Positions 7,623-18,142 are shown, counted from the first letter of the stretch. The stretch: 36,508 bases of DNA from an uncultured Selenomonadales bacterium (GCA_946408105.1 CAMJQS010000007.1:1-36508), one strand, 5' to 3'. The notes: a model not told the origin generated them from the letters alone. Made by a program: numbers and translations.

Positions 7623-9521
7623 TTGAACAATTTTTTGCGCAACGTCGGGTTTTATCTGCTGGCGATTTTTATTGCGGTGACTGCCTACGATTATTTTACG
7701 GTCAAGCCGACCCACGTCGAAGAGGTCAGCTATTCGCAATTTTTGCAGCTGGTCGCGAAGGACGATATAGAAAAAGTCGTCTTGACTAAAAATATAGTCA
7801 AGTTCACGACAAAAGAAGCGAAAGAGTTCACGACGATAGCCCCCGACGAGCCGGTCGATGACGATAAGCTGGTCAGTGTGTTGCAAGCAAAAGGCGTGGA
7901 AATTGTTGCGCAGAACCCGAAAGACCCGCCGTGGTGGATGACGCTCCTAACGTCTTTGTTGCCGATTGCGCTTTTGGTCGGCTTCTGGTATTTCATGATA
8001 AGTCAGGCGCAGGGCGGCGGCTCAAAAGTTTTTTCCTTCGGCAAAAGCCGCGCAAAACTCATGGGCGGCGACAAAGTCAAAGTAAAATTCGAGGACGTGG
8101 CGGGCGCGGACGAAGCCAAAGAAGAACTCGCCGAGGTCGTCGAATTCCTCAAGCACCCGAAAAAATTTAACGACTTGGGCGCGCGCATTCCCAAAGGCGT
8201 CTTGCTCTTCGGGCCGCCCGGCACGGGAAAAACTCTTTTGGCCAAAGCCGTGGCGGGCGAAGCGGGCGTTGCCTTCTTCACGATAAGCGGTTCGGATTTC
8301 GTGGAAATGTTCGTGGGCGTCGGCGCGTCCAGAGTGCGTGACCTTTTCGCGCAAGCCAAAAAAAATTCCCCGTGCATAATTTTTATCGACGAGATTGATG
8401 CCGTCGGTCGTCAGCGCGGTGCTAACGTCGGCGGCGGCCACGATGAACGCGAACAAACTTTAAATCAGTTGCTCGTGGAAATGGACGGCTTCGCGCCCAA
8501 CGAGGGAATTATCATCATCGCCGCCACGAACCGCCCCGACATTTTGGACAGAGCACTCCTTCGCCCCGGTCGCTTCGACAGACAAATCGTCGTCGACAAA
8601 CCCGACGTAACAGGCCGCGCCGCGATTTTGAAAGTGCACACGAAAGGCAAACCGATTGCCAAAGACGCCGACCTTGATATTTTGGCGCGACGGACGCCGG
8701 GCTTCACGGGCGCGGACTTGGCCAACCTTGTCAACGAGGCGGCACTTCTCGCGGCACGCAGAAACAAACACGAAATTACAATGGACGAGTTGGAAGCGTC
8801 AATCGAACGGGTGATGGCCGGCCCCGAAAGAAAATCCAAAGTCATGAACGAGGACGAAAAGAAACTTACCGCTTACCATGAAGGCGGCCATGCGCTCGTC
8901 GGAATGTTGCTAAAGCACGCCGACCCCGTCCACAAAGTCACGATTATTCCGCGCGGCAGAGCGGGCGGCTACACGCTCATGTTGCCCAAAGAGGACAGAA
9001 GTTACGCCACGCGTTCCGAACTGCTCGACCGTTTGAAAGTTTCGATGGGCGGGCGCGTCGCCGAAGAAATTGTCCTCAACGAAATTTCTACGGGCGCGTC
9101 GCAGGACATTCAACAGGCCAGCCGAATCGTTCGCGCGATGATTATGCAATACGGCATGAGCAACGTCCTGGGCCCCGTGGCTTACGGCAGCGACCCTGCT
9201 CAACAATATTATTTCGGGCAGCCGCAAAAAAATTATTCGGAGGAAGTGGCGCGCGAAATCGATAAAGAAATTCAAAAGTTCATGGAGGAGGCTTACGAGG
9301 CTTGCCGCACGATTATAAACGAAAACCGCGACAAGCTCGACGCCATTGCCAAGGCTTTGATTGAAAAGGAAACACTTTCGGCCGACGAGCTAAAAGATGT
9401 TGTCTTCGGCGCGCAGGAAACGACAGTTGAAAAGCCGCCCGCCGAAATCGAAGAGCCGCCGCCCGTTAAAGTCGAGTTGTCTAAAGAAATTCCCGACGCT
9501 TCGACGCCGACAACAGCTTAA
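7623..9521 (+). CDS. ftsH: ATP-dependent zinc metalloprotease FtsH
   Basis: Membrane-anchored AAA+ protease that degrades misfolded membrane proteins and regulators. It has one membrane helix near residues 8-24, a periplasmic part to about 100, and a second helix near 105-125. The AAA domain shows Walker A GPPGTGKT at 197-204, Walker B IIFIDEID, and the second-region-of-homology [20 protein letters not shown]. The zinc site HEGGH is at 419-423. It is 632 residues, the usual length, with an acidic, proline-rich tail ([15 protein letters not shown]). The TTG start has AAAGGAG 7 bases upstream. Confidence 0.97.
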   Translation: MNNFLRNVGFYLLAIFIAVTAYDYFTVKPTHVEEVSYSQFLQLVAKDDIEKVVLTKNIVKFTTKEAKEFTTIAPDEPVDDDKLVSVLQAKGVEIVAQNPKDPPWWMTLLTSLLPIALLVGFWYFMISQAQGGGSKVFSFGKSRAKLMGGDKVKVKFEDVAGADEAKEELAEVVEFLKHPKKFNDLGARIPKGVLLFGPPGTGKTLLAKAVAGEAGVAFFTISGSDFVEMFVGVGASRVRDLFAQAKKNSPCIIFIDEIDAVGRQRGANVGGGHDEREQTLNQLLVEMDGFAPNEGIIIIAATNRPDILDRALLRPGRFDRQIVVDKPDVTGRAAILKVHTKGKPIAKDADLDILARRTPGFTGADLANLVNEAALLAARRNKHEITMDELEASIERVMAGPERKSKVMNEDEKKLTAYHEGGHALVGMLLKHADPVHKVTIIPRGRAGGYTLMLPKEDRSYATRSELLDRLKVSMGGRVAEEIVLNEISTGASQDIQQASRIVRAMIMQYGMSNVLGPVAYGSDPAQQYYFGQPQKNYSEEVAREIDKEIQKFMEEAYEACRTIINENRDKLDAIAKALIEKETLSADELKDVVFGAQETTVEKPPAEIEEPPPVKVELSKEIPDASTPTTA

Positions 9522-9540
9522 ACAGAATGAAAAAATTTTT

Positions 9541-9577
9541 GGGAGGTTGAAAAATTTTTGACCTTCCAATTTTTTTT
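9541..9577 (+). terminator. Terminator after ftsH
   Basis: GGGAGGTTGAAAAA pairs with TTTTTGACCTTCC (with wobbles) and eight T follow at 9570-9577. It closes the operon that begins at 4484. Confidence 0.8.
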
Positions 9578-9591
9578 AGAGGTCGAAGACT

Positions 9592-10464
9592 GTGAGGAAA
9601 TTTATTTTTCTGTTGACGGCACTCGTCGCGCTGAGTTTTGGAACTTGCCGCGCCGAAGTCAAAACTTTTCACGCGGAAAGTTCGTACGTCATGGACAGGG
9701 GCGAATCGATTAAAGATGCGCAGGAAAAAGTTTTTAAAGATGCCATAAGACTGATTTCCGAAGAGGCGGGCGTTGTCATCAAAAATTTAAGCCAGATGAA
9801 AAACGGCAAGATGGCACTTGACCGCATGGAAACTTTTACAGCGGCAGTTGTTCGCGTCAAAGCGAAAACTTTCGGCAAAGAAATCATGAACGACGGCGGC
9901 TTGAACATTAGAGTAACTGTCGACGCGGAACTTGATGTCAACGACGCCGCAGAAATTTTGAACGAGTTGCGCGAAAGTCAAAACTCTTTCCAAAATCACG
10001 AGAAAGTTTTGAAAGATTACACGGAACGCAAAAAAAATTTCGACACGATTTACGGAGAATATCTCGGCTCGTATCAAAAGCGGATAATGCGCACGATTCG
10101 CGACGGTTGCAAACTTCAGCTTGACGGAAAACCAGAGGAGGCCTTGAAACTTTACGACGCGGCGATTGCAGAAGCTGTTGCCAATGGCGCGGAAATTTCC
10201 ACAGCTTACGTCAAGCGCGGGCACGTCTACAATCTGCAAGGCAAAGGCAATCTTGCGGCGGCGGATTTTCAAAAGGCACTCGCGCTGAACAACGACGCGG
10301 TTGGCGTCCACTATGCCAAAGCCGTTTTGCTTGACATCAGCAACGACAAAATTCAAGCCGCGCAGGAATATCGTGCTTTCGCCAAGGACGCAGGCATTGT
10401 TTATTATGATATGGAAATTACTGACGCGCTGAACAGGATTGTCGAATTGGAGGAGGTGAGCTGA
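9592..10464 (+). CDS. Secreted TPR protein with LPP20/FlgT-like first domain
   Basis: A 290-residue protein with a signal peptide (MRKFIFLLTALVALSFGTCRA). Residues 22-125 resemble the FlgT-N/LPP20 type of domain (ESSYVMDRGESIKDAQEKVFKDAIRLISEEAGVVIKN..., ending VTVDAELDVND). Residues about 130-165 look like a coiled linker and 180-285 contain TPR-like helical repeats (KLQLDGKPEEALKLYDAAIAEA, AYVKRGHVYNLQGKGNLAAADFQKALALNND). Function unknown, perhaps envelope assembly. The GTG start has GAGG 9 bases upstream. It starts only 15 bases after the ftsH terminator and I see no promoter between, so it depends on a promoter inside ftsH or on read-through. Confidence 0.75.
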   Translation: MRKFIFLLTALVALSFGTCRAEVKTFHAESSYVMDRGESIKDAQEKVFKDAIRLISEEAGVVIKNLSQMKNGKMALDRMETFTAAVVRVKAKTFGKEIMNDGGLNIRVTVDAELDVNDAAEILNELRESQNSFQNHEKVLKDYTERKKNFDTIYGEYLGSYQKRIMRTIRDGCKLQLDGKPEEALKLYDAAIAEAVANGAEISTAYVKRGHVYNLQGKGNLAAADFQKALALNNDAVGVHYAKAVLLDISNDKIQAAQEYRAFAKDAGIVYYDMEITDALNRIVELEEVS

Positions 10465-10465
10465 A

Positions 10466-12339
10466 ATGAAAATTTTTTCGATACTGACAATCGCCCTGTT
10501 GATGATTTTTCAAGCGGTAGGCTTCGCGGCAACGGGAACTTTTTCGGCGAGCGGCGAATATCTGATGAGCGACTACGACACGCCCGAAATCGCCGAGGAA
10601 ATTGCGCCGGACTTCGCCAAACAAAACGCCGCCGAGCAAGCGGGCATTTATCCGGAAAGTTATTCGCGCATGGTAAATTTTAAACTTGCCGACGACGAAA
10701 TTAAAACCGTGGCAAGTTCAAAAGTCGAAGTGCTTACGAAAAATATCAGCCGCAAAAGTCAAAGCAACGGCTCAATTTTGCTTCGCGCCGACATTACCGC
10801 AACCGTCGATTCCTCCGAACTCGATGATTTTATCAAACAGACTCGTGAAGAGCGCAACTTGCCATTCAACAATACATGGAACTGCAAAGAATGAACGCAA
10901 AGATAAAGAAGGACATCGACGAATCAAAACTTACAAAGAACCGGAAGATTATGCAAAGGCGATTGAAATTTACACCCGAATCATAAAGTTGGAGCCGACC
11001 GCAGACAACTACGATTCACGCGGCGAAATTTACATGAAGATTAAAAACTACGACAACGCGCTGAAAGATTTTGAAAAGGCCATTAAACTTAATCGCAAAG
11101 CCGCCTCCGCTTACGGTAGCCGTGCAGATTTATACATGGCTCAAAAAAAATACGACAAAGCCATTGCCGATTACGACAGAGCCATTAAGTTTGAAGATTG
11201 GGCGAGTTTGAGAGCCTATTACCTTGACGACAAACAAGCTGCGATTAAAGCAAAGGACGCCGACAAAAAATTAAAACGCAACTCAAAGACATAACTCCCA
11301 CTGACAAAGAAAAACTTCGGGTGCGTGCCAAAGCTTATCAAGAATTGGAAGATTACGAGCTTGCCATAAGAGATTACACGCGGCTGACAGAGCTTGACGC
11401 AAATGATGTGCCGAGGCTTATTCGGGGCGCGGCGTTTGCTACACCTCCCTAAAAGATTATGCTCGCGCACCGGAAGATTTTAATCAAGCCATTCAACTTA
11501 ACCCGACAAATATTCCCGATTATATCGAACGCGCCGATTGCTACAGTAAGCTGAACAATTACGAGCAGGCGATTGCCGATTGCGATAAAATCACGGAACT
11601 CGACCCGAATGCTCTGAATACTTACAACACGCGTTCAGATTTTTATCTTAAAATGGGTGACTACGACAAAGCCGTTGAAGAAGCTGATACGGCTTATCAA
11701 CTTGAAACGGACGAAGACCTCAAACACACTCGTCTGAGAGCCAAAACAGTAGCGATTATCGCCCGCGCAGATTTTTATCTTAAACAAGGCGACTATGACA
11801 AAGCCGTTGCCGATTACGATACCGCTTTTAAGATTACTTATGACGATGACAGTCTATTTAAAAACAAATATCTTGCATTCAGACGAAACGCCCTTTACGC
11901 AAAGACAAAGGACATCCGCTATTTGGACCCTCCCGTTCGATACGCGACCTTCAGCTCACAGAAAGATAAAACCGAATTCAAGAATGCTTTATTTCGGCAA
12001 GGCGATTCGTATCGGAAAGCTGAAGAGTATGCTCTTGCCGTGGAAGATTATACTGTTGTGATAAACGTCGACGAAAAAAATGAGCGGGCATATTTTTGGC
12101 GGGCGTGGTGCTATGACGAACTTGGTGACAACGAAAAGGCTTTGGCTGACCTCAACAGATTGCTCGCGCTCAATCCGAATTACGACAGCAACGCTTACAA
12201 CAATCGCGCCGTCGCTTATGAAAATCTCGGCGAATATGAAAAAGCTCTTGCCGATTACAACAAAGCCTTGGAACTCGACCCGAACAACGAGCTTGCAAAA
12301 AATAATCGTCAAAAACTTCTCGACAAGATGAAAAAATAA
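10466..12339 (+). pseudogene. Paralogue of the previous gene, long TPR protein with four frameshifts
   Basis: Starts MKIFSILTIALLMIFQAVGFA (signal peptide) and a FlgT-N/LPP20-like domain, then long TPR repeats (KNYDNALKDFEKAIKLN, NYEQAIADCDKITELDPN, EYEKALADYNKALELDPNN). The reading frame changes four times, always by minus one: near 10853 (into QLAIQQYMELQRMNAKIKKDI), near 10925 (into KTYKEPEDYAKAIEIY), near 11265 at an A-run (into QKIKTQLKDITPTDK), and near 11440 (into YTSLKDYARAPEDF). Adding four bases gives one frame of 626 codons. Either a decayed gene or a set of single-base deletion errors in the assembly. It follows the 9592 gene by 1 base and is its clear paralogue. Confidence 0.8.
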
Positions 12340-12357
12340 ATTTTAGGAGGAATTTTT

Positions 12358-13353
12358 ATGAGCGAAATTGTTTTGCATTACACGCGCGCCGGCCACGTGG
12401 AAAATATTCATCGCGGAGACGTGGCGGCCGTCAACAGCGCAGGCGAAGTCGTCGCGTCTGTCGGCAACGCGCACCTGCCGATGTTCTGGCGCAGCGCGGC
12501 CAAACCTTTCCAGGCGTTGCCTTTCGTGAAAAACGGCGGCCTCGAAAAATATTCCATAACCGACGAGGAACTTGCGTTGTTGGTTTCCAGCCACAGCGGC
12601 GAAAAAAATCACGTCGAACTTGTCAGAGGAATTTTAAAAAAACTCGGCCTCGACGAATCTGTTTTGGATTGCGGTGTCGTTCGACCCATGAGCGGCAAGG
12701 CGTTCAAAGACATCATCGCGGCGGGCGAAAAAGTTTTGCCCGTGCACAATCCTTGCTCCGGAAAACATTCGCAGATAATCGCGTTGTCGATGATGCTCGG
12801 CATTCCCTACGAAGGTTACATTCGCCCGACACACGAGGCGCAAAAAATTATTTTCAAGCATGTGGCAATGGCCGCGCATATGCCCGAAGACAAATTGGAA
12901 ATCGGAATCGACGGCTGCGGCGTGCCCGTGTTTTATCTGCCGATTTATAACATGTCGTTGGCCTACGCGCGACTGTCCACGCCAAGCAAAGGCGACTGGG
13001 GCGATTACGAAGACGCCGCGAAAAAAATTCGTGACGCAATGAGCAAATACCCGCAAGTTCTTTCGGGCACGGGCAGAATCGATTTGGCGGTTTCGGAAGT
13101 GACGGGCGGCAGGATTATCGCGAAAATCGGCAGCGACGCGGTTTATTGTCTGGCGGTAAAAGACGGCGACCTCGGAATAACTTTCAAGATTGAAGACGGA
13201 AGTTATGCGGCAGTCACTCCAATGACAATCGCCGTGCTCAAACATTTGGACTTGCTCACGAAAGACGAGGCGGCCGAACTCGATAAACTTTTCCCGCCCG
13301 TGCTGAAAAATCATCGCGGAGAAATTATCGGGACGATTGAAGCTGTCTTCTAA
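12358..13353 (+). CDS. L-asparaginase II family protein
   Basis: Predicted to hydrolyse asparagine to aspartate and ammonia in the cytoplasm. It belongs to the thermolabile (Rhizobium etli) asparaginase II family, not the E. coli type. The family's catalytic S-x-x-K is visible as RSAAKPFQ (about residues 43-50), and the zinc/catalytic cysteines in HNPCSGKHS and IGIDGCGVPVF are present. Length (331) is normal. AGGAGG sits just before the ATG. Its frame follows the TPR pseudogene by 18 bases. Confidence 0.9.
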   Translation: MSEIVLHYTRAGHVENIHRGDVAAVNSAGEVVASVGNAHLPMFWRSAAKPFQALPFVKNGGLEKYSITDEELALLVSSHSGEKNHVELVRGILKKLGLDESVLDCGVVRPMSGKAFKDIIAAGEKVLPVHNPCSGKHSQIIALSMMLGIPYEGYIRPTHEAQKIIFKHVAMAAHMPEDKLEIGIDGCGVPVFYLPIYNMSLAYARLSTPSKGDWGDYEDAAKKIRDAMSKYPQVLSGTGRIDLAVSEVTGGRIIAKIGSDAVYCLAVKDGDLGITFKIEDGSYAAVTPMTIAVLKHLDLLTKDEAAELDKLFPPVLKNHRGEIIGTIEAVF

Positions 13354-13375
13354 AAAAATTTTTTTCAAATTAATT

Positions 13376-13403
13376 TTGCCCGCGCGGATAAATATTGTAT
13401 AAT
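13376..13403 (+). promoter_or_regulatory. Promoter of pyk
   Basis: TTGCCC (13376-13381), 16 bases, perfect TATAAT (13398-13403). Transcription would begin just before the GGAGG of pyk, giving a very short leader. Confidence 0.75.
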
Positions 13404-13428
13404 GAAAAAAATTTTTGGAGGTTCGCTT

Positions 13429-14841
13429 ATGTTTAAGAAGACAAAAATTATCTGCACGCAGGGTCCCGCGACCGACGCGCCGGGCGTCATCGAAGGGCTA
13501 ATCGACAACGGCATGAACGCCGCCCGCTTTAATTTCTCTCACGGCGACCACGCCGGCCACAAAAAACGCATCGACGCCGTGAAAGCCGCAGCTCAAGCCA
13601 AAGGAAAAATCATTTCGTTGATCCTCGACACGAAAGGCCCCGAAATGCGCCTCGGCGAATTCAAAGAAGGTTCGGTTCAGCTCGTCGAAGGCAACAAGTT
13701 CGCGCTCCTCAACGACGACATCCTCGGCGACGAAACTCAAGCGTCCGTCACGCACAAACTCCTTTACACCGAAGTTAAAGTCGGCGACAAACTTTTGCTC
13801 AACGACGGACTTGTCGAACTTCAAATTGACGAGATTAAAGACAAAAATATTTACACGACGATTTTAAACAGCGGCAAGATGAGCTCGCGCAAACGCGTGG
13901 CCGCTCCCGGTGTCGCGCTCGGTCTGCCCGCCATTTCCGAACAGGACAGAAAAGATATTCTCTTCGGCATTGAAAACGATATGGACTTTGTGGCCGCAAG
14001 TTTCATTCAACGTGCCGCCGACGTAGAAGCTCTGCGCGATTTAATCGTAAGCAACGGCGGCCACATGGAAATTATTTCCAAGATTGAAAACCTCGAAGGC
14101 GTAAAAAACATCGACGAGATTATTGCCGTCAGCGACGGGATTATGGTTGCGCGCGGCGACCTCGGCGTAGAAATTCCCGCCGAAGACGTTCCGATTATCC
14201 AAAAAAATATTATCAAGAAGTGCAACGCGGTCGGCAAACCCGTCGTCGTCGCAACTCAAATGTTGGAGAGCATGACGATTAATCCTCGTCCGACACGCGC
14301 TGAAGTTTCGGACGTGGGCAACGCAATCCTCGACGGCGCGGATGTCATCATGCTCAGCGGCGAAACGGCCGGCGGAAAATATCCAATAGAAGCCGCCACG
14401 ATGATGAAGCAAATCGCTTTGAGGATTGAAGAGTCTCTCGAATACAAAGAAATTTTTTTGCAAAAGGGAATGCACAGAAAATATTCTCACACCGACGCGA
14501 TAGCTCATGCCACGGTTCAGCTCGGTTACGAACTCAGCGCGGCAGCGATTATCACGCCGACTCGTTCGGGCTACACCACGTGCGTCGTCTCGAAGTACAA
14601 ACCCAAAGCTCCGATTATCGCTTTCACGCAGAGCGATAAAGTTGCCCGCCATTTGAATTTGCGTTGGGGCGTTTATCCGATTTCCGGCACGCCTTGGCTC
14701 GACATCGTTCAGATGATTGACTACTCGGCGGCCGGCGCACTCGAACAAGGTTTCGTCAAGAAAGGCGACCTCGTAATTTTGACGGCGGGCATGAAGTACG
14801 GCGAAGGCGGCACCAGTTCCATCCGCTTGCACACGATTTAA
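13429..14841 (+). CDS. pyk: Pyruvate kinase
   Basis: Last step of glycolysis: phosphoenolpyruvate plus ADP gives pyruvate plus ATP. About 470 residues. The start MFKKTKIICTQGPAT, ARFNFSHGDH, LDTKGPEMRLGEF (K+/ADP-binding region), the catalytic ISKIENLEGV, the signature VARGDLGVEIP, and VATQMLESM all stand in the right order. The C-terminal regulatory domain (about 340-470) is present but the extra C-terminal PEP-utiliser-like domain of some Firmicutes is missing. An earlier in-frame ATG at 13402 lies in the -10 box, so I use 13429, placed 7 bases after GGAGG. Confidence 0.96.
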   Translation: MFKKTKIICTQGPATDAPGVIEGLIDNGMNAARFNFSHGDHAGHKKRIDAVKAAAQAKGKIISLILDTKGPEMRLGEFKEGSVQLVEGNKFALLNDDILGDETQASVTHKLLYTEVKVGDKLLLNDGLVELQIDEIKDKNIYTTILNSGKMSSRKRVAAPGVALGLPAISEQDRKDILFGIENDMDFVAASFIQRAADVEALRDLIVSNGGHMEIISKIENLEGVKNIDEIIAVSDGIMVARGDLGVEIPAEDVPIIQKNIIKKCNAVGKPVVVATQMLESMTINPRPTRAEVSDVGNAILDGADVIMLSGETAGGKYPIEAATMMKQIALRIEESLEYKEIFLQKGMHRKYSHTDAIAHATVQLGYELSAAAIITPTRSGYTTCVVSKYKPKAPIIAFTQSDKVARHLNLRWGVYPISGTPWLDIVQMIDYSAAGALEQGFVKKGDLVILTAGMKYGEGGTSSIRLHTI

Positions 14842-14868
14842 AATTTTATCGGCGAAGAAAAATTTTTT

Positions 14869-14895
14869 CCTCGACAAAGCGTCGGGGATTTTTTT
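14869..14895 (+). terminator. Terminator after pyk
   Basis: CCTCGAC, a 5-base loop, GTCGGGG (one G-T wobble), then seven T. Confidence 0.8.
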
Positions 14896-14911
14896 ATTGT
14901 CAATGCAACCG

Positions 14912-14940
14912 TTGACAAGTTCGCTTGTTAAAGATAAAGT
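14912..14940 (+). promoter_or_regulatory. Promoter of ileS
   Basis: TTGACA (14912-14917), 17 bases, TAAAGT (14935-14940). The ATG is only 40 bases downstream. Confidence 0.7.
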
Positions 14941-14979
14941 TTGCAAATACAAAACAAAACAACGGGAGGAAATTTTTTC

Positions 14980-17900
14980 ATGCTTTATCGCAAGGTTGAA
15001 ACCAATTTGAATTTCGCGAGCCGCGAGAAGGAAGTCGAAAATTTTTGGGCGGAAAAAAATATCGCGCAGAAGGCAATCGACAACCGCGACGGCCGCGAAG
15101 TTTATACTTTCTATGACGGGCCGCCCACGGCCAACGGTCAGCCGCACATCGGCCACGTCCTCACGCGCGTCATCAAAGATTTATTCCCGCGCTATCATTC
15201 CATGAAAGGCCAAAAAGTTTTGCGCAAGGCCGGCTGGGACACTCACGGCTTGCCCGTCGAACTCGAAGTCGAAAAACTTATCGGCATAAACGGCAAGGAG
15301 CAAATCGAAGCTTACGGCATGGAGCCTTTTATAAAAAAATGCCGCGAGTCCGTCTGGAAGTACAAAGCCATGTGGGAAGAATTTTCGGGCGTCGTCGGTT
15401 TTTGGGCGGACATGGACAATCCCTACATCACTTACGAAAATTATTACATCGAGTCGGAGTGGTGGGCACTCAAAAAAATTTGGGATAAAGGTTTGCTCTA
15501 CAAAGGCCACAAAGTCGTTCCCTACTGCCCGCGCTGCGGAACGCCTCTTTCCAGCCACGAGGTCGCGCTCGGCTACAAAGACGTTAAAGAGCGTTCGGCC
15601 GTCGTCAAGTTTAAAGTCGCGGACGAGGACGCTTACTTCCTGGCGTGGACGACGACGCCTTGGACGCTGCCTTCAAACCTCTGCTTGTGCGTCAATCCCA
15701 AAGTCGATTACGTTAAGATTCAAGTCGGCGAAACGATTTACATTTTGGCGGAAGCTCTCGTCGAAAAAGTTTTTGAGAGCGTCGAAGGCGAACGAAAAAT
15801 TTTGGCGCGTTACAAAGGCAAAGAGCTTGAGTATAAAAAATACGAGCCGCTGTATCCTTTCGCCGATGAAATTGTCAAACGTTCGGGCAAGGCCGCTCAC
15901 TACGTCACCTGCGACGATTACGTCACGACGGAAGACGGCACGGGCATTGTCCACTGCGCGCCGGCCTTCGGCGAAGACGACAACCGCGTTTGCCGCAAAT
16001 ATGATATTCCGTTCGTGCAGTTCGTCGACGGCAAAGGCAACATGACCGCCGAAACTTTTTGGGCGGGAACTTTCGTTAAGGACGCCGACCCGCTGATTTT
16101 AAAAGACTTGAAAACTTCGGGAAAACTTTTTAAAGCTCCGCCGTTCGAACACAGCTATCCTCATTGCTGGCGTTGCGATACCCCGCTGATTTATTACGCG
16201 CGCGAATCGTGGTTTATAAAAATGACGGCCGTTAAAGACGACCTGCTCAAGAACAACGCAAAGGTTAATTGGATTCCTCCGACAATCGGCAAAGGGCGTT
16301 TCGGCGACTGGCTCGAACACGTTCAAGATTGGGGCATAAGCCGCAACCGCTACTGGGGCACGCCGCTCAACATTTGGGAATGCTCTTGCGGTCATCAACA
16401 TTCAATCGGCTCAATCGAAGAATTAAAATCTTTGTCGACGAACTGCCCCGACGATATCGAACTGCACCGCCCGTACATCGACAAGGTAACTTTCCCTTGC
16501 CCGAAGTGCGGAAAGGAAATGCACCGCGTCCCCGAAGTCATCGACTGCTGGTTTGATTCGGGCGCAATGCCTTTCGCGCAGTGGCATTATCCTTTTGAGA
16601 ACAAAGAAATTTTTGAGAATCATTTTCCCGCAGATTTTATCAGCGAGGCCGTCGACCAAACGCGCGGCTGGTTTTATTCGCTCATGGCGATTTCCACTTT
16701 GATTTTCAACGACACGTCTTTTAAAAATTGTATCGTGCTCGGTTTGGTTTTGGACAAGGACGGACAGAAAATGTCGAAGTCCAAAGGCAACGCCGTCGCG
16801 CCAATGGAGACGCTCGCCAAACACGGAGCCGACGCAATTCGCTGGTACTTCTACGAAAATTCTGCGCCCTGGCTCCCGAATCGTTTTCACGACGACGCAG
16901 TTGTCGAAGGCCAAAGAAAATTTTTGGGCACGCTGTGGAACACTTACGCTTTCTTCGTGCTGTACGCGAATATCGACGACTTCGACGCCACGAAATACAA
17001 ACTCGATTACGAAAAACTTTCCGTCATGGACAAATGGCTGCTCTCTCGGCTGAACACGATGGTTAAGACCGTCGACGACGCCTTGACGAATTATAAAGTT
17101 CCCGAATCGGCTCGCGCCCTGCAAGATTTTGTCGACGAATTGTCTAACTGGTACGTCCGCAGAAGCCGCGCGCGTTTTTGGGCGAAGGGCATGGAGCAGG
17201 ACAAGATCAACGCTTACATGACGCTGTACACCGCGCTTGTCACGCTGGCGAAGGCGGCCGCGCCCATGGTGCCGTTCATCACGGAAAATATTTATCGCAA
17301 CCTCGTCTGCTCAATCGATAAGGCCGCGCCCGAAAGCGTTCACCTTTGCGATTATCCGACAGCCGACGAAAAATTTATCGACGCCGAACTGGAAAAAAAT
17401 ATGGACGCCGTTTTAAAAATCGTCGTGCTCGGTCGTGCCGCTCGTAACGCTGCCAACATCAAAAACCGTCAGCCCGTCGAAAGATTAGTGGTCAGTGGTC
17501 AGGGGTCAGGGGTCAGTGGAGAAGCCCCTGAATCCCGACCCCTGAATCCAGACACCTTATTCGTGGAAATTATCGAAGACGAGCTGAACGTTAAGCGCGT
17601 CGAATTCCGCGACGACATGGGCGAATTCATAAAGTATAACATCAAGCCGAATTTCCGCGTGCTCGGAAAAAAAGTCGGCAAGCGCATGGGCGAAGTTCAA
17701 AAATCTTTGAGCAAGCTCGACGGACACGCCGCAAAGCTCGAACTCGACAAGACGGGCGAACTTAAACTCGACGATATAATTTTGACGGCGGAAGATATTG
17801 AAATTGTCGTCACGCAAAGCGAAGGTTTCAACTGCCAGAGCGAAGGCGACGTTTCAATCGCCCTTTCCACGACGCTCACGCCCGCGCTGATTGAAGAAGG

Positions 17901-18141
17901 CTTCGTCCGCGAAATTATCAGCAAGGTGCAAGTCATGCGCCGCGAAAGTGATTTTGAAGTCACCGACAGAATAAAAATTTTCGCCGCCGATAACGACAAG
18001 CTCGCCGAAATCATCAAACGCAACGCGCAAGAAATTCAAGCCGTCACGCTCGCCGACGAAATTATTTTTTCCGCGAACGCCGCCGCAAAAGTTTGGGACA
18101 TCAACGGCGAAAAAATTTCCTTGGCCGTCGAAAGGATTTGA
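14980..18141 (+). CDS. ileS: Isoleucyl-tRNA synthetase, type 2
   Basis: Charges tRNA-Ile. 1053 residues. HIGH is at 56-59 (QPHIGHVLTRVIKD) and KMSKS at 597-601 (GQKMSKSKGNAVAP). The editing domain (about 190-390) and anticodon-binding region are visible. Length over 1000, GWDTHGLPVELEVEK, and ENSAPWLPNRFHDDAVVEGQRKFLGTLWNTY are marks of the eukaryote-like type 2 enzyme, a group generally associated with lower sensitivity to pseudomonic acid (established for the class, not tested here). About 20 residues near 836-856 are an in-frame heptamer-repeat insertion. GGGAGGA precedes the ATG by 9 bases; earlier in-frame starts would lie at the promoter. Confidence 0.96.
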   Translation: MLYRKVETNLNFASREKEVENFWAEKNIAQKAIDNRDGREVYTFYDGPPTANGQPHIGHVLTRVIKDLFPRYHSMKGQKVLRKAGWDTHGLPVELEVEKLIGINGKEQIEAYGMEPFIKKCRESVWKYKAMWEEFSGVVGFWADMDNPYITYENYYIESEWWALKKIWDKGLLYKGHKVVPYCPRCGTPLSSHEVALGYKDVKERSAVVKFKVADEDAYFLAWTTTPWTLPSNLCLCVNPKVDYVKIQVGETIYILAEALVEKVFESVEGERKILARYKGKELEYKKYEPLYPFADEIVKRSGKAAHYVTCDDYVTTEDGTGIVHCAPAFGEDDNRVCRKYDIPFVQFVDGKGNMTAETFWAGTFVKDADPLILKDLKTSGKLFKAPPFEHSYPHCWRCDTPLIYYARESWFIKMTAVKDDLLKNNAKVNWIPPTIGKGRFGDWLEHVQDWGISRNRYWGTPLNIWECSCGHQHSIGSIEELKSLSTNCPDDIELHRPYIDKVTFPCPKCGKEMHRVPEVIDCWFDSGAMPFAQWHYPFENKEIFENHFPADFISEAVDQTRGWFYSLMAISTLIFNDTSFKNCIVLGLVLDKDGQKMSKSKGNAVAPMETLAKHGADAIRWYFYENSAPWLPNRFHDDAVVEGQRKFLGTLWNTYAFFVLYANIDDFDATKYKLDYEKLSVMDKWLLSRLNTMVKTVDDALTNYKVPESARALQDFVDELSNWYVRRSRARFWAKGMEQDKINAYMTLYTALVTLAKAAAPMVPFITENIYRNLVCSIDKAAPESVHLCDYPTADEKFIDAELEKNMDAVLKIVVLGRAARNAANIKNRQPVERLVVSGQGSGVSGEAPESRPLNPDTLFVEIIEDELNVKRVEFRDDMGEFIKYNIKPNFRVLGKKVGKRMGEVQKSLSKLDGHAAKLELDKTGELKLDDIILTAEDIEIVVTQSEGFNCQSEGDVSIALSTTLTPALIEEGFVREIISKVQVMRRESDFEVTDRIKIFAADNDKLAEIIKRNAQEIQAVTLADEIIFSANAAAKVWDINGEKISLAVERI
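17487..17548. repeat. Palindromic heptamer element inside ileS
   Basis: Left arm: AGTGGTC, AGTGGTC, AGGGGTC, AGGGGTC (17487-17514). Centre AGTGGAGAAG, then right arm CCCCTGA, ATCCCGA, CCCCTGA, ATCCAGA. The right arm's inverse (TCAGGGG type) matches the left arm in rotation, so the arms can pair. It codes for about 20 residues in frame (VVSGQGSGVSG...RPLNPD) that I do not expect in other IleS proteins, between the conserved NIKNRQPVERL and IIEDELNVK segments. Confidence 0.85.
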
Positions 18142-18142
18142 C

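Noticed and set aside
14941..14979. A T-box leader before ileS
   Set aside because: Promoter and start are only about 40 bases apart, too short for a T-box; no specifier stem or TGGNACC box is visible.
1315..17548. CRISPR array
   Set aside because: The repeats seen are 7-base or 18-base tandem units without spacers, and no cas genes are present.
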